A model generated the notes under the pieces. The model saw only the letters and a program-made list of their open reading frames with translations, ran no database searches and was not told the DNA's origin. Shown here in pieces: positions 1-11,126 of a stretch of 64,000 nucleotides of DNA (its first letter is position 1; each line of letters opens with the position of its first letter). A program made the translations under genes and the position numbers. The stretch is from NCBI GenBank assembly GCA_949318235.1, contig OX439133.1:4346490-4410489 (forward strand), written 5' to 3'. The DNA comes from Ecdyonurus torrentis. Taxonomy: Eukaryota > Arthropoda > Insecta > Ephemeroptera > Heptageniidae.

Positions 1-122
1 ATTATATGCAGATTATATAAAAATTTATTTATTTATGATTTATAAATGTTACTTGTAAATAATGTTTAGACCAAGCATGATACAAACTTAATTATGAATA
101 TGAACTGCCTAGCTTAACGAGC

Positions 123-597
123 TTAATAATAATAATAATAATAGTTCTTTATTGGGCTTAAGATTTTGTGAATAGTACATACAAAAAAAAATACAAAAAA
201 CAACGAGTAACCCAACGGGTGATGAGAAAAAGGCAAAATGCCTATACACTATAGTGATCTCACACCTATATCAGAAAAACTGCTTCGTCAATAAATAACA
301 TATGTATAAAAACAAACATATATTAACAATTAGACAAGAGGTTATAGATTACAATGGAAGAGGGGCTCTAGCCATAACTGCATGGCAATGCGTTATACAA
401 AGAAACAACTCTGGGAAAAATGAACTTGTATAAGCAGAGTCGCCCCTTGGACAATCCAAAGTAATAGAGCTACCGCGTAAGCCAGAGCGCCTCTCTTTAA
501 TAAATAATTTATTTACATCAAAGACATTAAGGTCATACTTATTGGAAAAACACGATGATAAGAATTTGATATCAATGCTTTTCCAAAGATCCAAAGA
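123..597 (-). mobile_element. LINE 3' end: decayed ORF2 C-terminus plus TTA-tailed 3' UTR
   Basis: Read on the minus strand, about 80 codons to 349 include RRSGLRGSS, LDCPRGDSAYTSSFF and then, one frame over, FPRVVSLYNALP followed by a stop. The order R-S-G-x-R ... P-R ... S-F-F-P-R-x-V-x-L-x-N-x-L-P resembles the C-terminal end of reverse-transcriptase ORFs in CR1/L2/Jockey-type non-LTR retrotransposons. The frame change falls in a T/C homopolymer near 400, so this copy is broken. A non-coding stretch of about 220 bp follows and ends on the minus strand in AAGAACTATTATTATTATTA, a microsatellite-type LINE tail. The 5' side is lost near 597. The clade is not resolved; the LINE nature rests on by-eye motif recognition. 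Confidence 0.65.
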
Positions 598-888
598 TCA
601 AAGCTTATTTTACTTTAAAAAAATATTAACTTTATTTTAAAGATTGTTTTTATATTGTTTTAAATAATATCTGAATTCATTTTAATAAATATTAAATATT
701 GAAAAAACTAAATAATAATTAAATTTTTTTATATTTAATAAAAAATTAAAAAAAAAAAATTTAAAATATTATTGACAAAAGATGAAATTTAGAGTGTAAT
801 AGTACATTTTTCATGAATTCTATCAGTGACATGTATTCGTATGAGCTGCTTTAGCATATAGAGTTTTGATTATAATTTAATTATTAAG
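598..888. other. AT-rich spacer, nothing recognised
   Basis: Homopolymer-rich A/T sequence with no exon, repeat end or open frame of note. Confidence 0.6.
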
Positions 889-1919
889 TTAAAGAAAAAA
901 GACCAGAGTAAAACTTAAGCATTAATATCACAAAACATTCATTGATTTACATAAATTACATTAGTTTGTCTCAAAACCCAACTGTAGCTCTATAGCAGTG
1001 ATCAGAAAGTTCTATTTATGCAACCCACATAACATATTCATCAGTGGCGGATTGAGCGCCGAGATTTCGAGATTATCTCGAAGGGCCGCGGCTAAAGAGG
1101 GCCGTCGTGCCGTCTTCGCAGCAAACGGCAAAAAAAAAAAAAAAAAAAAGCAAGAAGGGAAGGAAGGAAATCATTGAATCTTATAGTTTAGAAAATGATA
1201 TAATTATAATAAGATCTTATGGTGATGTGATGACTGATCCTACAATATATGATAATGGTTGTAAATAAAAGTTTTAAATAGAAATAAATTAATATAAACC
1301 CAATGTCTCATGACGGACTTTCAGAATTCATGTCATTTTTTTTTTTTTTTTTTTATTATTAATATATTTTTTTTATTATTCTTCTTTTTCTTCAAAAGAT
1401 GATGAAATTTGCCAAAGCAAAATTCATACAAAAAAATTGATATCAAGGTTACTACTCATGTAAAAGTAATATAATATTATTATACATGAAAATTTTCTAT
1501 TCTTACCCTGTTTTTTTTTTTTTCTTTTTTTTTTTTCTTTTCCTTACGTAAAATGATTGTAATTTTTACTTAAAATTAGCTAGCCACGCCCCCTTTTTCG
1601 TAAAATTTTAGCCTACGGCGCGATTCTGGGGGGCTTTGCCCCCCAGGCCCTCCAGCGGATGGGGGCCGTCTCCTTAGTTATCTCGAAGGGCCGCGGAGGC
1701 CCAGTCCGCCCCTGTTCATACTAATTTTTGCATGTATCTGTCGTCATAAAAATGAATAGTCATGCAAATTGCATACTTTACAGTATTTTCACGCTCTCTC
1801 GTGGGGCTACATTAACATTCTGGTAAAAATTGCCATCAGTTTTGAAGATCACATTTCGTGTTTATTCATTAAAAAGAACCATGTTGTTTTATGTGGTTTA
1901 TGCCTTTAAGCTTATATTA
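889..1919 (+). mobile_element. TTAA-4 MITE interrupted by a hAT-like element
   Basis: It starts TTAAAG...AGACCAGAG and ends TTATGCCTTTAA, matching the other TTAA-4 copies (60377-60737, 18700-19058, and 8577-8866 inverted). Shared internal landmarks are the cacaaaacatt, gtctcaaaacccaactgtag, cgctctctcgtggggctac and ttctggtaaaaa segments. Without the insertion at 1042-1714 the element is about 358 bp. TTAA at both ends suggests piggyBac-type mobilisation. No coding capacity. Confidence 0.8.
1042..1714. mobile_element. hAT-like MITE (CAGTGGCGGA / CAGGGGCGGA ends) inserted in TTAA-4
   Basis: The terminal inverted repeats read CAGTGGCGGATTGAGCGCC on the left and CAGGGGCGGACTGGGCC on the right (read inward), followed by shared gaagggccgcgg blocks. 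This CAGNGGCGGA end is typical of hAT-type non-autonomous elements. The sequence ttcat stands on both sides (1037-1041 and 1715-1719) but once at the equivalent uninterrupted place in other TTAA-4 copies, so it looks like a 5-bp target duplication. That is shorter than the usual 8 bp for hAT. The interior is poly-A/poly-T and AT-rich with no transposase. Confidence 0.75.
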
Positions 1920-2911
1920 AAGAGTTTAAAATAATTATAGGCAATCCAAATAAATTTTTACATATTTGCCGTTTTTCAGAGTATAATTATGCGGAACGCT
2001 CAATCGTTACTGTTAAATTTTTTAATTAGTTTAACATTGTCATATTAGGTGTACATATTCTTGCTTCATCGCTTACTTTATTTTGCACTAAATTATTCAT
2101 TATTTATATGACATACATTGTGTTTCTGCTTCTTCTGAAAGATTTCATTTTTAAAGTTAATGAATATTAATCTTTAAGATATTATTTATAAATGTTTTAT
2201 TTATTTAACTTTATTTAAATTATATATATATATATATATAAATATATATTTTTTGTTATTAACATTTTATATTTATTTTTTTTAAATAGAGTAAATAACA
2301 ATAATAATAATAATAATAAAATAAAATTTAAAAATAATTTAAATAAAATTTAAAATTCTTTTGGGTCTCAATACTTTTTAATTAATATGATATTTTTAAT
2401 TTTATTTGACACTCAACTTTTCATGTCCTGAAATTAAAGATGGCTTGTAATTCAAAATATAAAGGCAAACTTCCAAACTTTATGATAAATTTTGAAAATT
2501 AATATTAGAATCTGCTGATTAATTAGAATAAAGTATCTTCAAAATTAAAAAAAAAAAAAAAAAAAAAAAATTCCCTATCGTTAAACGAAGTTTCAGGGTA
2601 ATATACACTCAGACCAAAACAAGGTCATTCCCGCCAAAAGCTGTATCCGCGGTGCTAAACCAATCAGAGAGCGTGTTATAGACCTACTAGCCAATCACAG
2701 TTGACGTTACATATAGTTAATTACACTGTATCCGCTCAAACTAGTATTGGGAGAAGTGTGTTATATTACCTGCGTCTACAAGAGGTAGTGCTGTGCTCCG
2801 TGATATCAGGAGTAGACCAAGTAGTGACCACAACCAACGACCAGGAGTCATCCTAAAACATAACATCATATAGTAAATAAGACAATAATTGCTATACATG
2901 CATGTTTTATT
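1920..2911. other. AT-rich spacer with TTAA-1 scrap and a CCAAT-bearing stretch
   Basis: It holds a short TA run (2220-2240), ATA triplets (about 2300-2325) and a decayed TTAA-1 fragment near 2437-2525 (ggcttgtaattcaaaatataaa, cttccaaactttatgat). A more complex stretch at 2600-2760 has two CCAATCA motifs, which resemble CCAAT boxes, but no exon is visible beside it. The rest is unremarkable. Confidence 0.5.
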
Positions 2912-3073
2912 TCTTCTTCTTTTTGCCATATTGTGGTATTATGCTACACCAACCCCAGTCCCAGACAAGACATTGTCTTATCGACAGGTAAGGACTTTAC
3001 AATTAATGGAAAGGCACACACGGGCCGGCCACAGCCTAAGTACACAGCCTGGAGAAACCGTGGAAATACATAA
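2912..3073 (-). mobile_element. 5'-truncated SINE, 3' half with conserved core
   Basis: On the minus strand it runs from tttccacggtttctccaggc through cttaggctgtggccggcccg and ttaatt...aaagtccttacctgtcgataagacaat to ccacaatatgg and an A-rich tail. This collinearly matches the fuller SINE at 7142-7517. The tRNA-like head is missing, as expected for 5' truncation in retroposition. Confidence 0.75.
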
Positions 3074-3087
3074 TGTGCCTCGTGTAT

Positions 3088-3330
3088 TTTTTTTCTCGTG
3101 ATTATCCTGCGAGATATGCAACCTTTCACGTATCTTTCACGTCATAGATACGGCTTTTAGAAAACGTTGTGGCGGGTTACATATCTCGCAGGATGAGTGC
3201 ATTGCGGGACTACCATGGGGTTGAAGAAGGGCTTTGGGGCATCATATATGAGTCATGAATCAATGAACAATTCTTCTCATTATCTAACATTGAAGAAGCC
3301 ATGTTGTAACCCCTGAACCTTCCCTTCAAT
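3088..3330 (+). mobile_element. TTAA-3 MITE, left end lost
   Basis: It contains the two inverted tcctgcgagatatgcaac modules and the right end ctaacattgaagaagccatgttgtaacccctgaac shared with 5891-6249 and 29890-30235. The terminal TTTAA has decayed to TTCAA. The left third is missing and abuts the SINE fragment. Confidence 0.75.
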
Positions 3331-3514
3331 ACTAATTTTTGCCAGTCTCTGACATCATATAAATATTCACACAAATAGCATATACTTTATACAGTTTTTT
3401 CACGCTCTCTTATGGGACCACATTTATTACATTCTGGTAAAAAAAATGTCATTATCCTATTTTGTATTTAACCAATAAAAAAAACTTGTTGTTTTATGTG
3501 GTCTATGGCTTTAA
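3326..3514 (+). mobile_element. TTAA-4 MITE, right half
   Basis: It carries actaatttttgcc, cacgctctcttatggga, cattctggtaaa, and ends gtggtctatggctTTAA, as in the complete TTAA-4 copies. The left half was lost, apparently at the junction with the TTAA-3 fragment. Confidence 0.7.
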
Positions 3515-3805
3515 TAGACTTTATTATAATATTAACACAGGTAAAAATAGTTATTACGTTACTGCCTTGTTGTTCTTACAATGTAAACCTGAATGTCCAG
3601 TATTCTAAAGTGAAGATTGCAGTTATTTTGAATTTAACTAATAAAAAAAAACTTGTTGTTTTATGTGGTCTATGGCTTTAATAGACTTTATTATATATTA
3701 TTATAACCAAGGTAAAAATAGTTGTTACGTTACTGCCTAGTTGTTCTAACAATGAAAACCTGAATGTCCAGTATTCTAAAGTGAGCAGTTATTTTCACAT
3801 AACAT
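3475..3805 (+). repeat. Two-copy tandem repeat, unit about 165 bp
   Basis: The stretch beginning aaaaacttgttgttttatgtgg and running through atgtccagtattctaaagtga occurs twice back to back (about 3475-3643 and 3644-3805) with few differences. The unit includes the last part of the TTAA-4 element, so the duplication followed its insertion. Confidence 0.75.
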
Positions 3806-3879
3806 AACTAAGTCACGAGTGATGCACGATCTCATGTGATGACGTCATTTCTTATAGTAGTAATCACGTAATTAAATTG

Positions 3880-4490
3880 TCAGAATTGTTATTGAAATTT
3901 AATATATATTAATATGATATCACTAAGGTCCATTTTTACCTTTAATAACATGTAATTATCGCCTAAATGAACTTCAGACAGAAATATTGAAATCTAATAT
4001 TATGTTAATATGATGTCACGAATGCTATATGGTCCATTTTTACCGTTATTTACATATAATTATCGTCTTTAATGAATTTAAATCAGAAATATTATTGAAA
4101 TATAATATTTATTTTGCTGTCACGAAATCTTTAAGGTTCATTTTTTACTGTTATTTGCATGTAATTATAATCCTTAATAAACGCTTATATAAAAAATAAT
4201 GGTGAGAAATATTTTTGAAATTAAATATCATGATAGTGACAATGATCATTAAAGTCGTTTATTTAATGTTATTTAATAGAATTTTTATCTTTATGATCTT
4301 CTATAATATAAGGATTTTAGACATTAAAGTTCTTTTTTAATATGTTTATCATAGAATTATATACCTTATGAAGTTACGTATGGAATAGTTACGAGAAAAA
4401 TTGAAATTAAATACCGTGATGACAATTGTTATAATGACAATAAGGACCATTTTGCTATTTATTTAAATAATAATATGAACCTTATGTATA
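3880..4490 (+). repeat. Degenerate tandem array, units roughly 100-120 bp
   Basis: The word order (a/g)gaaatatt...gaaat, taatat, gtcac, ggtccattttta, ttatttacatgtaattat, aatgaa recurs with starts near 3881, 3979, 4084, 4204 and weakly about 4390. Units differ in length and have drifted, which suggests an old minisatellite. Confidence 0.6.
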
Positions 4491-4711
4491 GGTTACCGTT
4501 ATAATTACACATTTGTATAATATTTAAAAGACGTATATTATTTATACTTATGTTGTTATGCCCGCATATTGCAATCTCAATGTAACCTGGCTGTGCACTT
4601 TAAAGTACTGTATATAAATATTAAATATAATAAATAACTTTTTTTTTTTTTTTTTTGTAATTTTAATTTTTTTTTATTTACTTTTCACTTTTTTTTTTTT
4701 TTTTTTTTTTT

Positions 4712-5062
4712 TGCATTCATATAAAATTTGACCCCATATGTGAGCACTAAATAACATGGGCTAGTATAGACCCCTTGCACATCCTTGCGCTTTGTCGCCA
4801 TGTTTGTGGTGCCTAATGTATTATCCAGCATAGGGGAAACATCATTTCTCCTATTTTTTTCACATAAAAAGAGTTTATTTCAACTGAACAAATTCTTTTT
4901 CATATTCATCAAGCTTATTAGGAGCTAGAAATATGGCTTTGATTGTGGTTTCAAGCTTCTTTTGCTATTAAAAAAATATAAATGTAGTTTTCCTATGCTG
5001 GCCTATGTATTCCTGACCAACAAGATGGCGGCTCTTAAATATGAGTGCAACCTGTCTATATA
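4712..5062 (+). mobile_element. M1-related MITE, variant with a distinct interior
   Basis: The left end (tgcattcatataaa...ccatatgtgagcactaaataacatggg) matches M1. The interior (cacatccttgcgctttgtcgccatgtttgtggtgcctaatgtattgtcc-like, then gagtttatttcaactgaa and cttattaggagct) is shared only with 11127-11409, in inverse orientation. This is a subfamily that kept M1 ends but has a different middle. Confidence 0.65.
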
Positions 5063-5424
5063 TTAGCTTTTATTTTTAAACTTTTTTTATGTTTTACAAA
5101 AATTAATTGCTATTTAATATAAAACATAATAATATTATTTTATTTATATTTTAATACGTATTATTTTTTTTATTGAAATTAAAATTTATTTATATTTTAA
5201 ATATTTTTTTATAAATATATAGAAGATGTCATAAACATTAAAGTAATCTATTATAATCAACATTTAACATGAACATGAAGATGAACATTATTTAATTCCA
5301 ACTAAACAAACACTATAATTTTCAAATAAAATCAAGTAAATTTAAAATGTATTTTTTTATACCAAGAAATTTTTTTAATTAAGTTGACTAAAATTTCCCG
5401 CTCAAATTTAAATTTCCACATTTA
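5063..5424. other. AT-rich spacer, nothing recognised
   Basis: Long A/T stretches without recognisable ends or coding signal. Confidence 0.5.
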
Positions 5425-5573
5425 CATGTTATCTTTGAAGTGTAATAACGTGTTTTCACATGTTTGACATAACTAAATTTTTAAGTAACATTTCTTCTTT
5501 AACATTGTGTTATTATTATTATTCGCAAACGTCCTAGTTTGCAAGATATCAGTCGGTCACCTACCCCCTTAAA
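5425..5573 (+). repeat. Dispersed repeat also present in SUCLG1 intron 6
   Basis: The run gtgtaataac...ttttcacatgtttgacataactaaa, taagtaacatttc and gatatcagtcggtcacct is collinear with 52603-52760. Both end just before a CTTAA. Ends and class are not defined. Confidence 0.55.
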
Positions 5574-5599
5574 TGAACGTAAATTGCTTGTGTATTAAT

Positions 5600-5894
5600 A
5601 ATCTGAAACATAAAAAATATATATTTACTAAATTGAAAGTAACAGCTACTTATGATAAAATATTAAAAGTCAGCACCATCAAATAAGAGAGAAAATTTTG
5701 AAACTATCATATATTATGGGTTCTTATGGAACTGCAAAATATCATATTCATAACTTACTATCAAGCTTGGAGACACATTTGTTGTATATTTTTTAAGATA
5801 CCTTATCCTAATATATCACTGTGCAAAATTATAGTTTTTTCTTTTCTTTACAACTTTTTAGTCAAACACGAAGTAGTTGATTCGCCAGCTTTAA
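5600..5894 (+). mobile_element. TTAA-1 MITE, partial, joined to TTAA-3
   Basis: It has the TTAA-1 landmarks caaataagagagaaaa, cttatggaactg, agataccttatcctaatatatcactgtg and ctttttagtcaaa, and ends gattcgccagctTTAA. The start is eroded. The adjoining TTAA-3 copy begins in the same TTAA. Confidence 0.7.
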
Positions 5895-6249
5895 AGAATA
5901 AGTTCAGGGGTTACAACATGGCTTCTCCAATGTTAGATAATGAGATGAACTGTTCATAAACTCAAAGCCCTTCCGTAGCCCCATGGTTGCCCCTTAAATT
6001 TCCGCTCATCCTGCGAGATATGCAACATGCTAGTTGGGCAACCTCGAGCAACCTGCTACAATATTTTCTATAGTATAAAGCCGTAACTATGACGTAAAAG
6101 ATACGGGAAGGTTGCATATCTAGCAGGATGATCACGAGTTTGTGGGGCTACGGAAGGTCTTTGGGTCATCATATGTGAGTTTATGAACATTTCGTCTCAT
6201 TATCTAACATTGAAGAAGCCATGTTGTAAACTCTGAACTTCCTCTTTAA
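5891..6249 (+). mobile_element. TTAA-3 MITE, complete
   Basis: It starts TTAAAGAATAAGTTCAGGGG and ends CTGAACTTCCTCTTTAA. Inside are two inverted copies of a tcctgcgagatatgcaac module around tagtataaagccgtaactatgacgt, so the element can fold on itself. TTAA flanks imply piggyBac-type target use. No coding capacity. Confidence 0.85.
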
Positions 6250-6562
6250 ATTAAACCAAAAAATATATTATTTTAAATTATTAAAATTTGGCTATATTTT
6301 TTATACTTCTTCCAATATTTAAAGTTATTAATAGTATATATTATATAATATATTTTACAATATAAAAGTGTTTTAAATCATTTATTATTTTATGTTTTTA
6401 AAAATTTTTTTAAACAAAATTTATATATTTTAACTATTTTAAAAAAATTGTATTTTATATTTAATTTACAAATTGTGCATTGCAAACTATATCTATTGAT
6501 GTAAATCACAACACTGGCTGATGTAAGTTGAAAGCTTAGGTGTTTTCAAATTTAACAAAATG
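6250..6562. other. AT-rich spacer, nothing recognised
   Basis: A/T-rich sequence with no repeat ends or exon-like segment. Confidence 0.5.
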
Positions 6563-6905
6563 CGATAAATGTTAAAGAGTTGTATTCAGATGACTTCTAT
6601 CTCAAAATAAAAAATAAAACTTCCAAACTTTATTATTGCATTTGAAAGTTAACAGTAACAGATATATAAAACTTTCAGAACCCATGACCATCAGATAAGA
6701 GAGAAAATAATTATTGAAGTTAAAAAATGGGCTCTTATGGGACTAAATTTAAAAAAATTATAATTTAAAATCTAGCATGGTGATGACACCCTAATGTTTT
6801 TTTTACATTTTTGAAGATACCTTATTCTAGTGTATCACTGTGAAATTTCAGATTTTTATTTCTTTACAACTTTTTAATAGTCAAATCCCGCAGTATCAAG
6901 TTTTT
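6563..6905 (+). mobile_element. TTAA-1 MITE, ends eroded
   Basis: It matches the TTAA-1 copies at 21140 and 50284: gttgtattcagatg, gaccatcagataagagagaaaataattattgaa, gggctcttatgggact, aaatctagcatggtga, gataccttatt, and tcaaatcccgcagta. Flanking TTAA is no longer intact. Confidence 0.75.
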
Positions 6906-7141
6906 AGTAAATTTTGAGAAAACTACTGCACGAATTCCGGATATATTTTTTTATATGAATAATACTTTATTATAACATATTTTTACATGTTCTCCAAAAC
7001 AAGAAATTTTAAGAATATTTTTAAAACCATAACATCCATTGGCGTTATAAGAAGACACTATTTAATATAATGTTCGTGATTTAAGATAATCTTTATACAT
7101 TTAGGGGAAGAATAAATAAGTAAATTAATTAATATAAATAT

Positions 7142-7517
7142 GTTTTTTTTTTTTTTTTTTTCATATTGTGTTATCGTGCTACACCAATAATCCCAGTCCC
7201 AGTCAAGATATTGTCTTATTGACAGGTAAGGACTTTCCAAATTAATGGAAAAGTACACACGGGCCAGCCACGGCCTAAGTACACAGCCCGGCATTTGCCA
7301 TGACAGCCTGGAGAAACCGTGGAAACATCTAAGTAGGCTGGTCGGTGCAATCACATCAATCATGCACCTCCCGAATACTGTTCGTCGTCATGGAATGCAA
7401 CGTGCAACGTGTTGTGCTCTTACACTTCACGTACGCACCCAGCAGTGGCTCGAACCTATACTCGGTGAGGAGTACAGAGTTGCGAGTCAGCTGCCTTCAA
7501 CACTCGGCCATACCAGC
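7142..7517 (-). mobile_element. tRNA-derived SINE with conserved central core
   Basis: On the minus strand it begins with a tRNA-like head: a 7-nt acceptor arm followed by TGGCCGAGTG (pol III A box) and GGTTCGAGCC (B box, plus-strand 7447-7456). TGGCCGAG is most like Ser/Leu tRNAs. A core follows (gtttccacggtttctccagg ... aaatgccgggctg ... aggccgtggctggcc, about 7268-7326), then a tail region and poly(A), seen as T(20) at 7142-7161. The core resembles the conserved central domains of widespread invertebrate SINEs; the exact superfamily is not certain. It should have been transcribed by pol III and mobilised by a LINE. Confidence 0.85.
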
Positions 7518-8194
7518 TTGGTATGAAAATATGAACAAAAATAAACATGAAATAATTATACTAGCTCAATGCAGCAACAAAACAACATAGTTTATGCTAT
7601 ATTGTACAGTGATACATATAATAGTTAACATGTTAAGCATAATTACTTCAAAATAGCAACATTTGTGCTCTACAATATAGCAATTGTTCAATGTAGCATA
7701 AATTAAGTAATTTACTTTTTAACGAAGGGCAAAACTAATTTTAGATTTTTTTTATTTTAAAAATATATTTTAAACTTTGAACAACGCAATAATTATTATA
7801 ACAAAAAAAAAGTTTCGGAAAAAAAAAGTGTACCATATAATATGTTATTAAAATTGAAATTTTATTTTATTTTTTATTACTATATATTTAAAATTTGTTT
7901 TAAAAAATAAATACAAAAATATTAAAAAAACAATTAAAGTATATAATTCAATTTAATTATCATTAAATTAGTTTAATTTATATTAAAATATTATTTTAAT
8001 TTGTGTTTTATATAAATTTATTAACAACTTTACTCTTTACTATATACTTAAAATTTATAAATGCATGATTGGAAATCGTTTTTTGATGTTTAGAGACGGA
8101 ATTGGTAGATAAAGTAATCGCGAGGAAGATATGATTAATACTTCAAGAAAAACAAATGTTATAGCAGAAAATCACAAAATCAGGTACTGCGAAA
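7518..8194. other. AT-rich spacer, nothing recognised
   Basis: From about 7518 to 7730 the sequence is moderately complex but shows no splice-flanked frame; the rest is A/T-rich. Confidence 0.5.
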
Positions 8195-8490
8195 AATCAC
8201 TAAAAAATTATTAAAAAAAAAAATCTGAAAATTTGCAGTGATACATTAAGATTTTTATGGTATCTTCAAAAATGTAAAAAAATTTGGGGTTATATTTTAT
8301 ATTATGATTTATTTTATGTTTTAGTTTCATAAGAGCCCATGTTAATTTAAATAATTATTTTCTCTCTTATCTGATGGTGGCGGGTTCTGATTTTGTTTAT
8401 AGGTAGCTGTTACAATTTAACTTTTAAATAAAATTTTGAAGTTTTCTTTTTAGATTTTGAGATACTAGCTATCTCAACCCTCAAATAATT
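8195..8490 (-). mobile_element. TTAA-1 MITE, inverted, partial
   Basis: Inverse orientation of 50284-50617: aaatctgaaaatttgcagtgatacattaag, cataagagcccatgttaattt, ttttctctcttatctgatgg, gtagctgtta and ttttgagatac occur in order. The terminal TTAA is eroded. Confidence 0.75.
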
Positions 8491-8576
8491 TTTAAGTTTT
8501 TGAAGTTAACTATTTCAAAGACTGGAAAGAAATTCATTTTTAGTTTTTTATAGGTTCCACTATCGTATTTATACAT

Positions 8577-8866
8577 TGAAGCCATAGACCACATAAAACA
8601 ACACGTGCTTTTTAATGAATAAACATGAAATGGGATCTTCAAAACTGATGACAATTTTTACCAGAATGTTAATGTAGCCCCACAAGAGAGCGTGAAAATA
8701 CTGCAAAGTATGCAATTTGCGTGACTATTCATGTTTATGACGTCAGAAACATGCAAAAACTAGTATGAAAATGTTGTACGGGTTGCATAAATCAAATTTT
8801 CTGACCACTGCTTCAGAGTGTTTTGTGATATAAATGATTATGCTTTTCTCTGGTCTATTCCTTTAA
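8577..8866 (-). mobile_element. TTAA-4 MITE, inverted, uninterrupted
   Basis: It runs from gccatagaccacataaaaca to ctctggtctattcctTTAA. It shows the undisturbed sequence at the position where the copy at 889-1919 carries the hAT-like insertion (near 8760, ctagtatgaaaatgtt). The far TTAA is mutated to TTGA. Confidence 0.85.
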
Positions 8867-8878
8867 ACTAGGGTTGAA

Positions 8879-9073
<195 letters not shown>

Positions 9074-9233
9074 AAACCTTAGAATCTATAGGGAGGTTAT
9101 ATTCATATAAAAGTTAAGGCCATATGGGAGCACTGAGCACTATGGATCTTACACCATATAAGCAAAAGTACACTGTTTGTCAAGAAAACATATTTTGACG
9201 TCGTGGATTAGCTATATTGTCAGATGTCCAATA

Positions 9234-9500
9234 ATAGGGTGTGTGCGCATGACGTCATTCTGAGTGCTTTTCGATGCTCTTCTTGAGCAATGAATAACAT
9301 TGCTCAGCATAGGACAAACATAGTTTTTAGCTATTTTCTTTGATAAATTAGCTATTTTTTGGTCATTATTATTTTTCTTGCATACTTGAAATACTATTTC
9401 AACCTGTTAACAGCATCAAATCAATGCTCTCAAAAATATTGCCAAGTATTTTAAAACTGGCAAAATGTGCCATTTTCCTATACCGGCCAATGTTATATCA
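9234..9500 (-). mobile_element. M1 MITE, one end lost
   Basis: It begins tagggtgtgtgcgcatgacgtcat, then the hairpin ttgagcaatgaataacattgctcagcataggac, tgctctcaaaaatattgcc, and actggcaaaatgtgccattttcctataccggccaatgttat. The final segment with gacgtcgactttaacatgaa is missing. Confidence 0.8.
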
Positions 9501-10500
9501 AATAATAATATTTAATAATAATATTATAACCCCAAATTTGAATTTCTTTATTTCAGGTCATTTGCAGCAAAAAATAATTTTCATAGTCAAATGGACATCG
9601 GACATTATAGCGGACCACCAACGATATAAATATTAAATAGTATTTGTAATAAATATTGTTAATTGATAAGATATGGTTATCAGCTACAAATGACAAACAT
9701 AGCTTAGTCCTATAATTAGTACTCTATGACAAAAACAATTAGTTAACCTAATTATATAGTTCAGATTAATAATGATCAGCGATTAACGTGAAATACGTAG
9801 TAACATTAAACTTCAACTTTTTTTTTGTCTCAAAAAAAAAAAAAAAAAAAAAAAATTGTACGATTGTTAACATTTTTTTTTTTGTATTGTTATTTTAATT
9901 TTTTTGATGTATTTTTCCCCTGCATTTTTAAATAAAGACATTATATTTACATAAACTTTTAGGATCTTTAAAAACATTGTACTTCCAAAATGCAAATTGT
10001 ATGCAAAAGAAAAAAAAAAAACTAATAAACAACGCCAATGAAGACTTAGGAATATAATAATGTATATAATATATACTTACAGAGTTAATAAATAGTTAAA
10101 AAAATAAAAATAATAATATCGTACTTCTTATAATAACTTAATACGTGGAACTAAAAAATTCAAGCAAATTTAATGTACTAAATTTCCTTTTATTAACTTT
10201 TTTTTTTTTTTTTGAGTAAAAAAAAAAAAAATTAAAATTTAATTATGAAGAAATAATAAACAATAAAAATGCATTGGAAAAAAAAAGTTTAATGCCACAC
10301 AAAAAAAGGTTAAAGCCATGAAAAATTAAGTAATCAGTAATTAGTTAATTTAATTATTATTTTTCCAATTAAAATTTAGTTGCACATTTTGTTACGTTGA
10401 AGTAGCTTCAAGTTCAAGGTCATTTCTCAAAGTCATGGTGAAATTTGAAGCGTAACTAAATATCTGCTGCAGTTTTGTAACTTAGGAGCTAAATTAGCAC

Positions 10501-10533
<33 letters not shown>

Positions 10534-11126
10534 GAAGATTCCACTGCACTGCGCAATCCCACCTTGGAATAACTTTTTCAGTGACAATTTTGTTTGTCAC
10601 TTATATTTAAGTACTTAATTAATGTTTACTTTAATTAATAGATAATTAATTTACTCTTGGAAAATTCAGTATATATGTCATAACAGCAACTTGTAAAAGA
10701 TAGAGGTTACCGTAAGAAAAAAAAATATATATTATATACATAAATAAAAAAAATAACACGTAATAGTATATGTCTAGTGTTCCTCATTTCAATTAATATT
10801 TCTGACCTCACTTGTCAGTACATCTTCGTTGTGATTTTAAACAAGGATTTAAAAAATATTTTTTCGATGCTTCAAAAGGAAGAAGAAAAAAAATGGTCAA
10901 ATTTATAAAAAAATGATTTCTTTCTTCTTAGAAAAAGGTACAAATTCTGAGCTACAAGTAAAAATAAGAGATAAAACTAAAATTGTTAGTACTGTACGTA
11001 ACAAAGTTGGGTTAAATTGAAAGGTTGCTTGCATGAGTTTGTTAAATAGAATTATAATAATTATTGATAAATACTAACTGTATAAGAAAGCATTTTTATG
11101 CAAATAGTAATAAATAAAAAAAATAA
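9501..11126. other. AT-rich spacer with one microsatellite
   Basis: Mostly poly-A/T sequence. A more complex patch at about 10380-10570 flanks a (TC)n at 10503-10532. No exon with credible splice sites was found. Confidence 0.5.
10503..10532. repeat. (TC)n microsatellite
   Basis: About 15 uninterrupted TC units. Confidence 0.95.

Noticed and set aside
2600..2760. Promoter with two CCAAT boxes
   Set aside because: No exon, start site or repeat-free context supports it; similar CCAATCA words occur inside MITEs elsewhere in the window.
7447..7517. Functional tRNA gene
   Set aside because: A and B boxes are present but the anticodon arm and acceptor stem do not pair properly, and the unit continues into a core and poly(A) tail: it is a SINE head.
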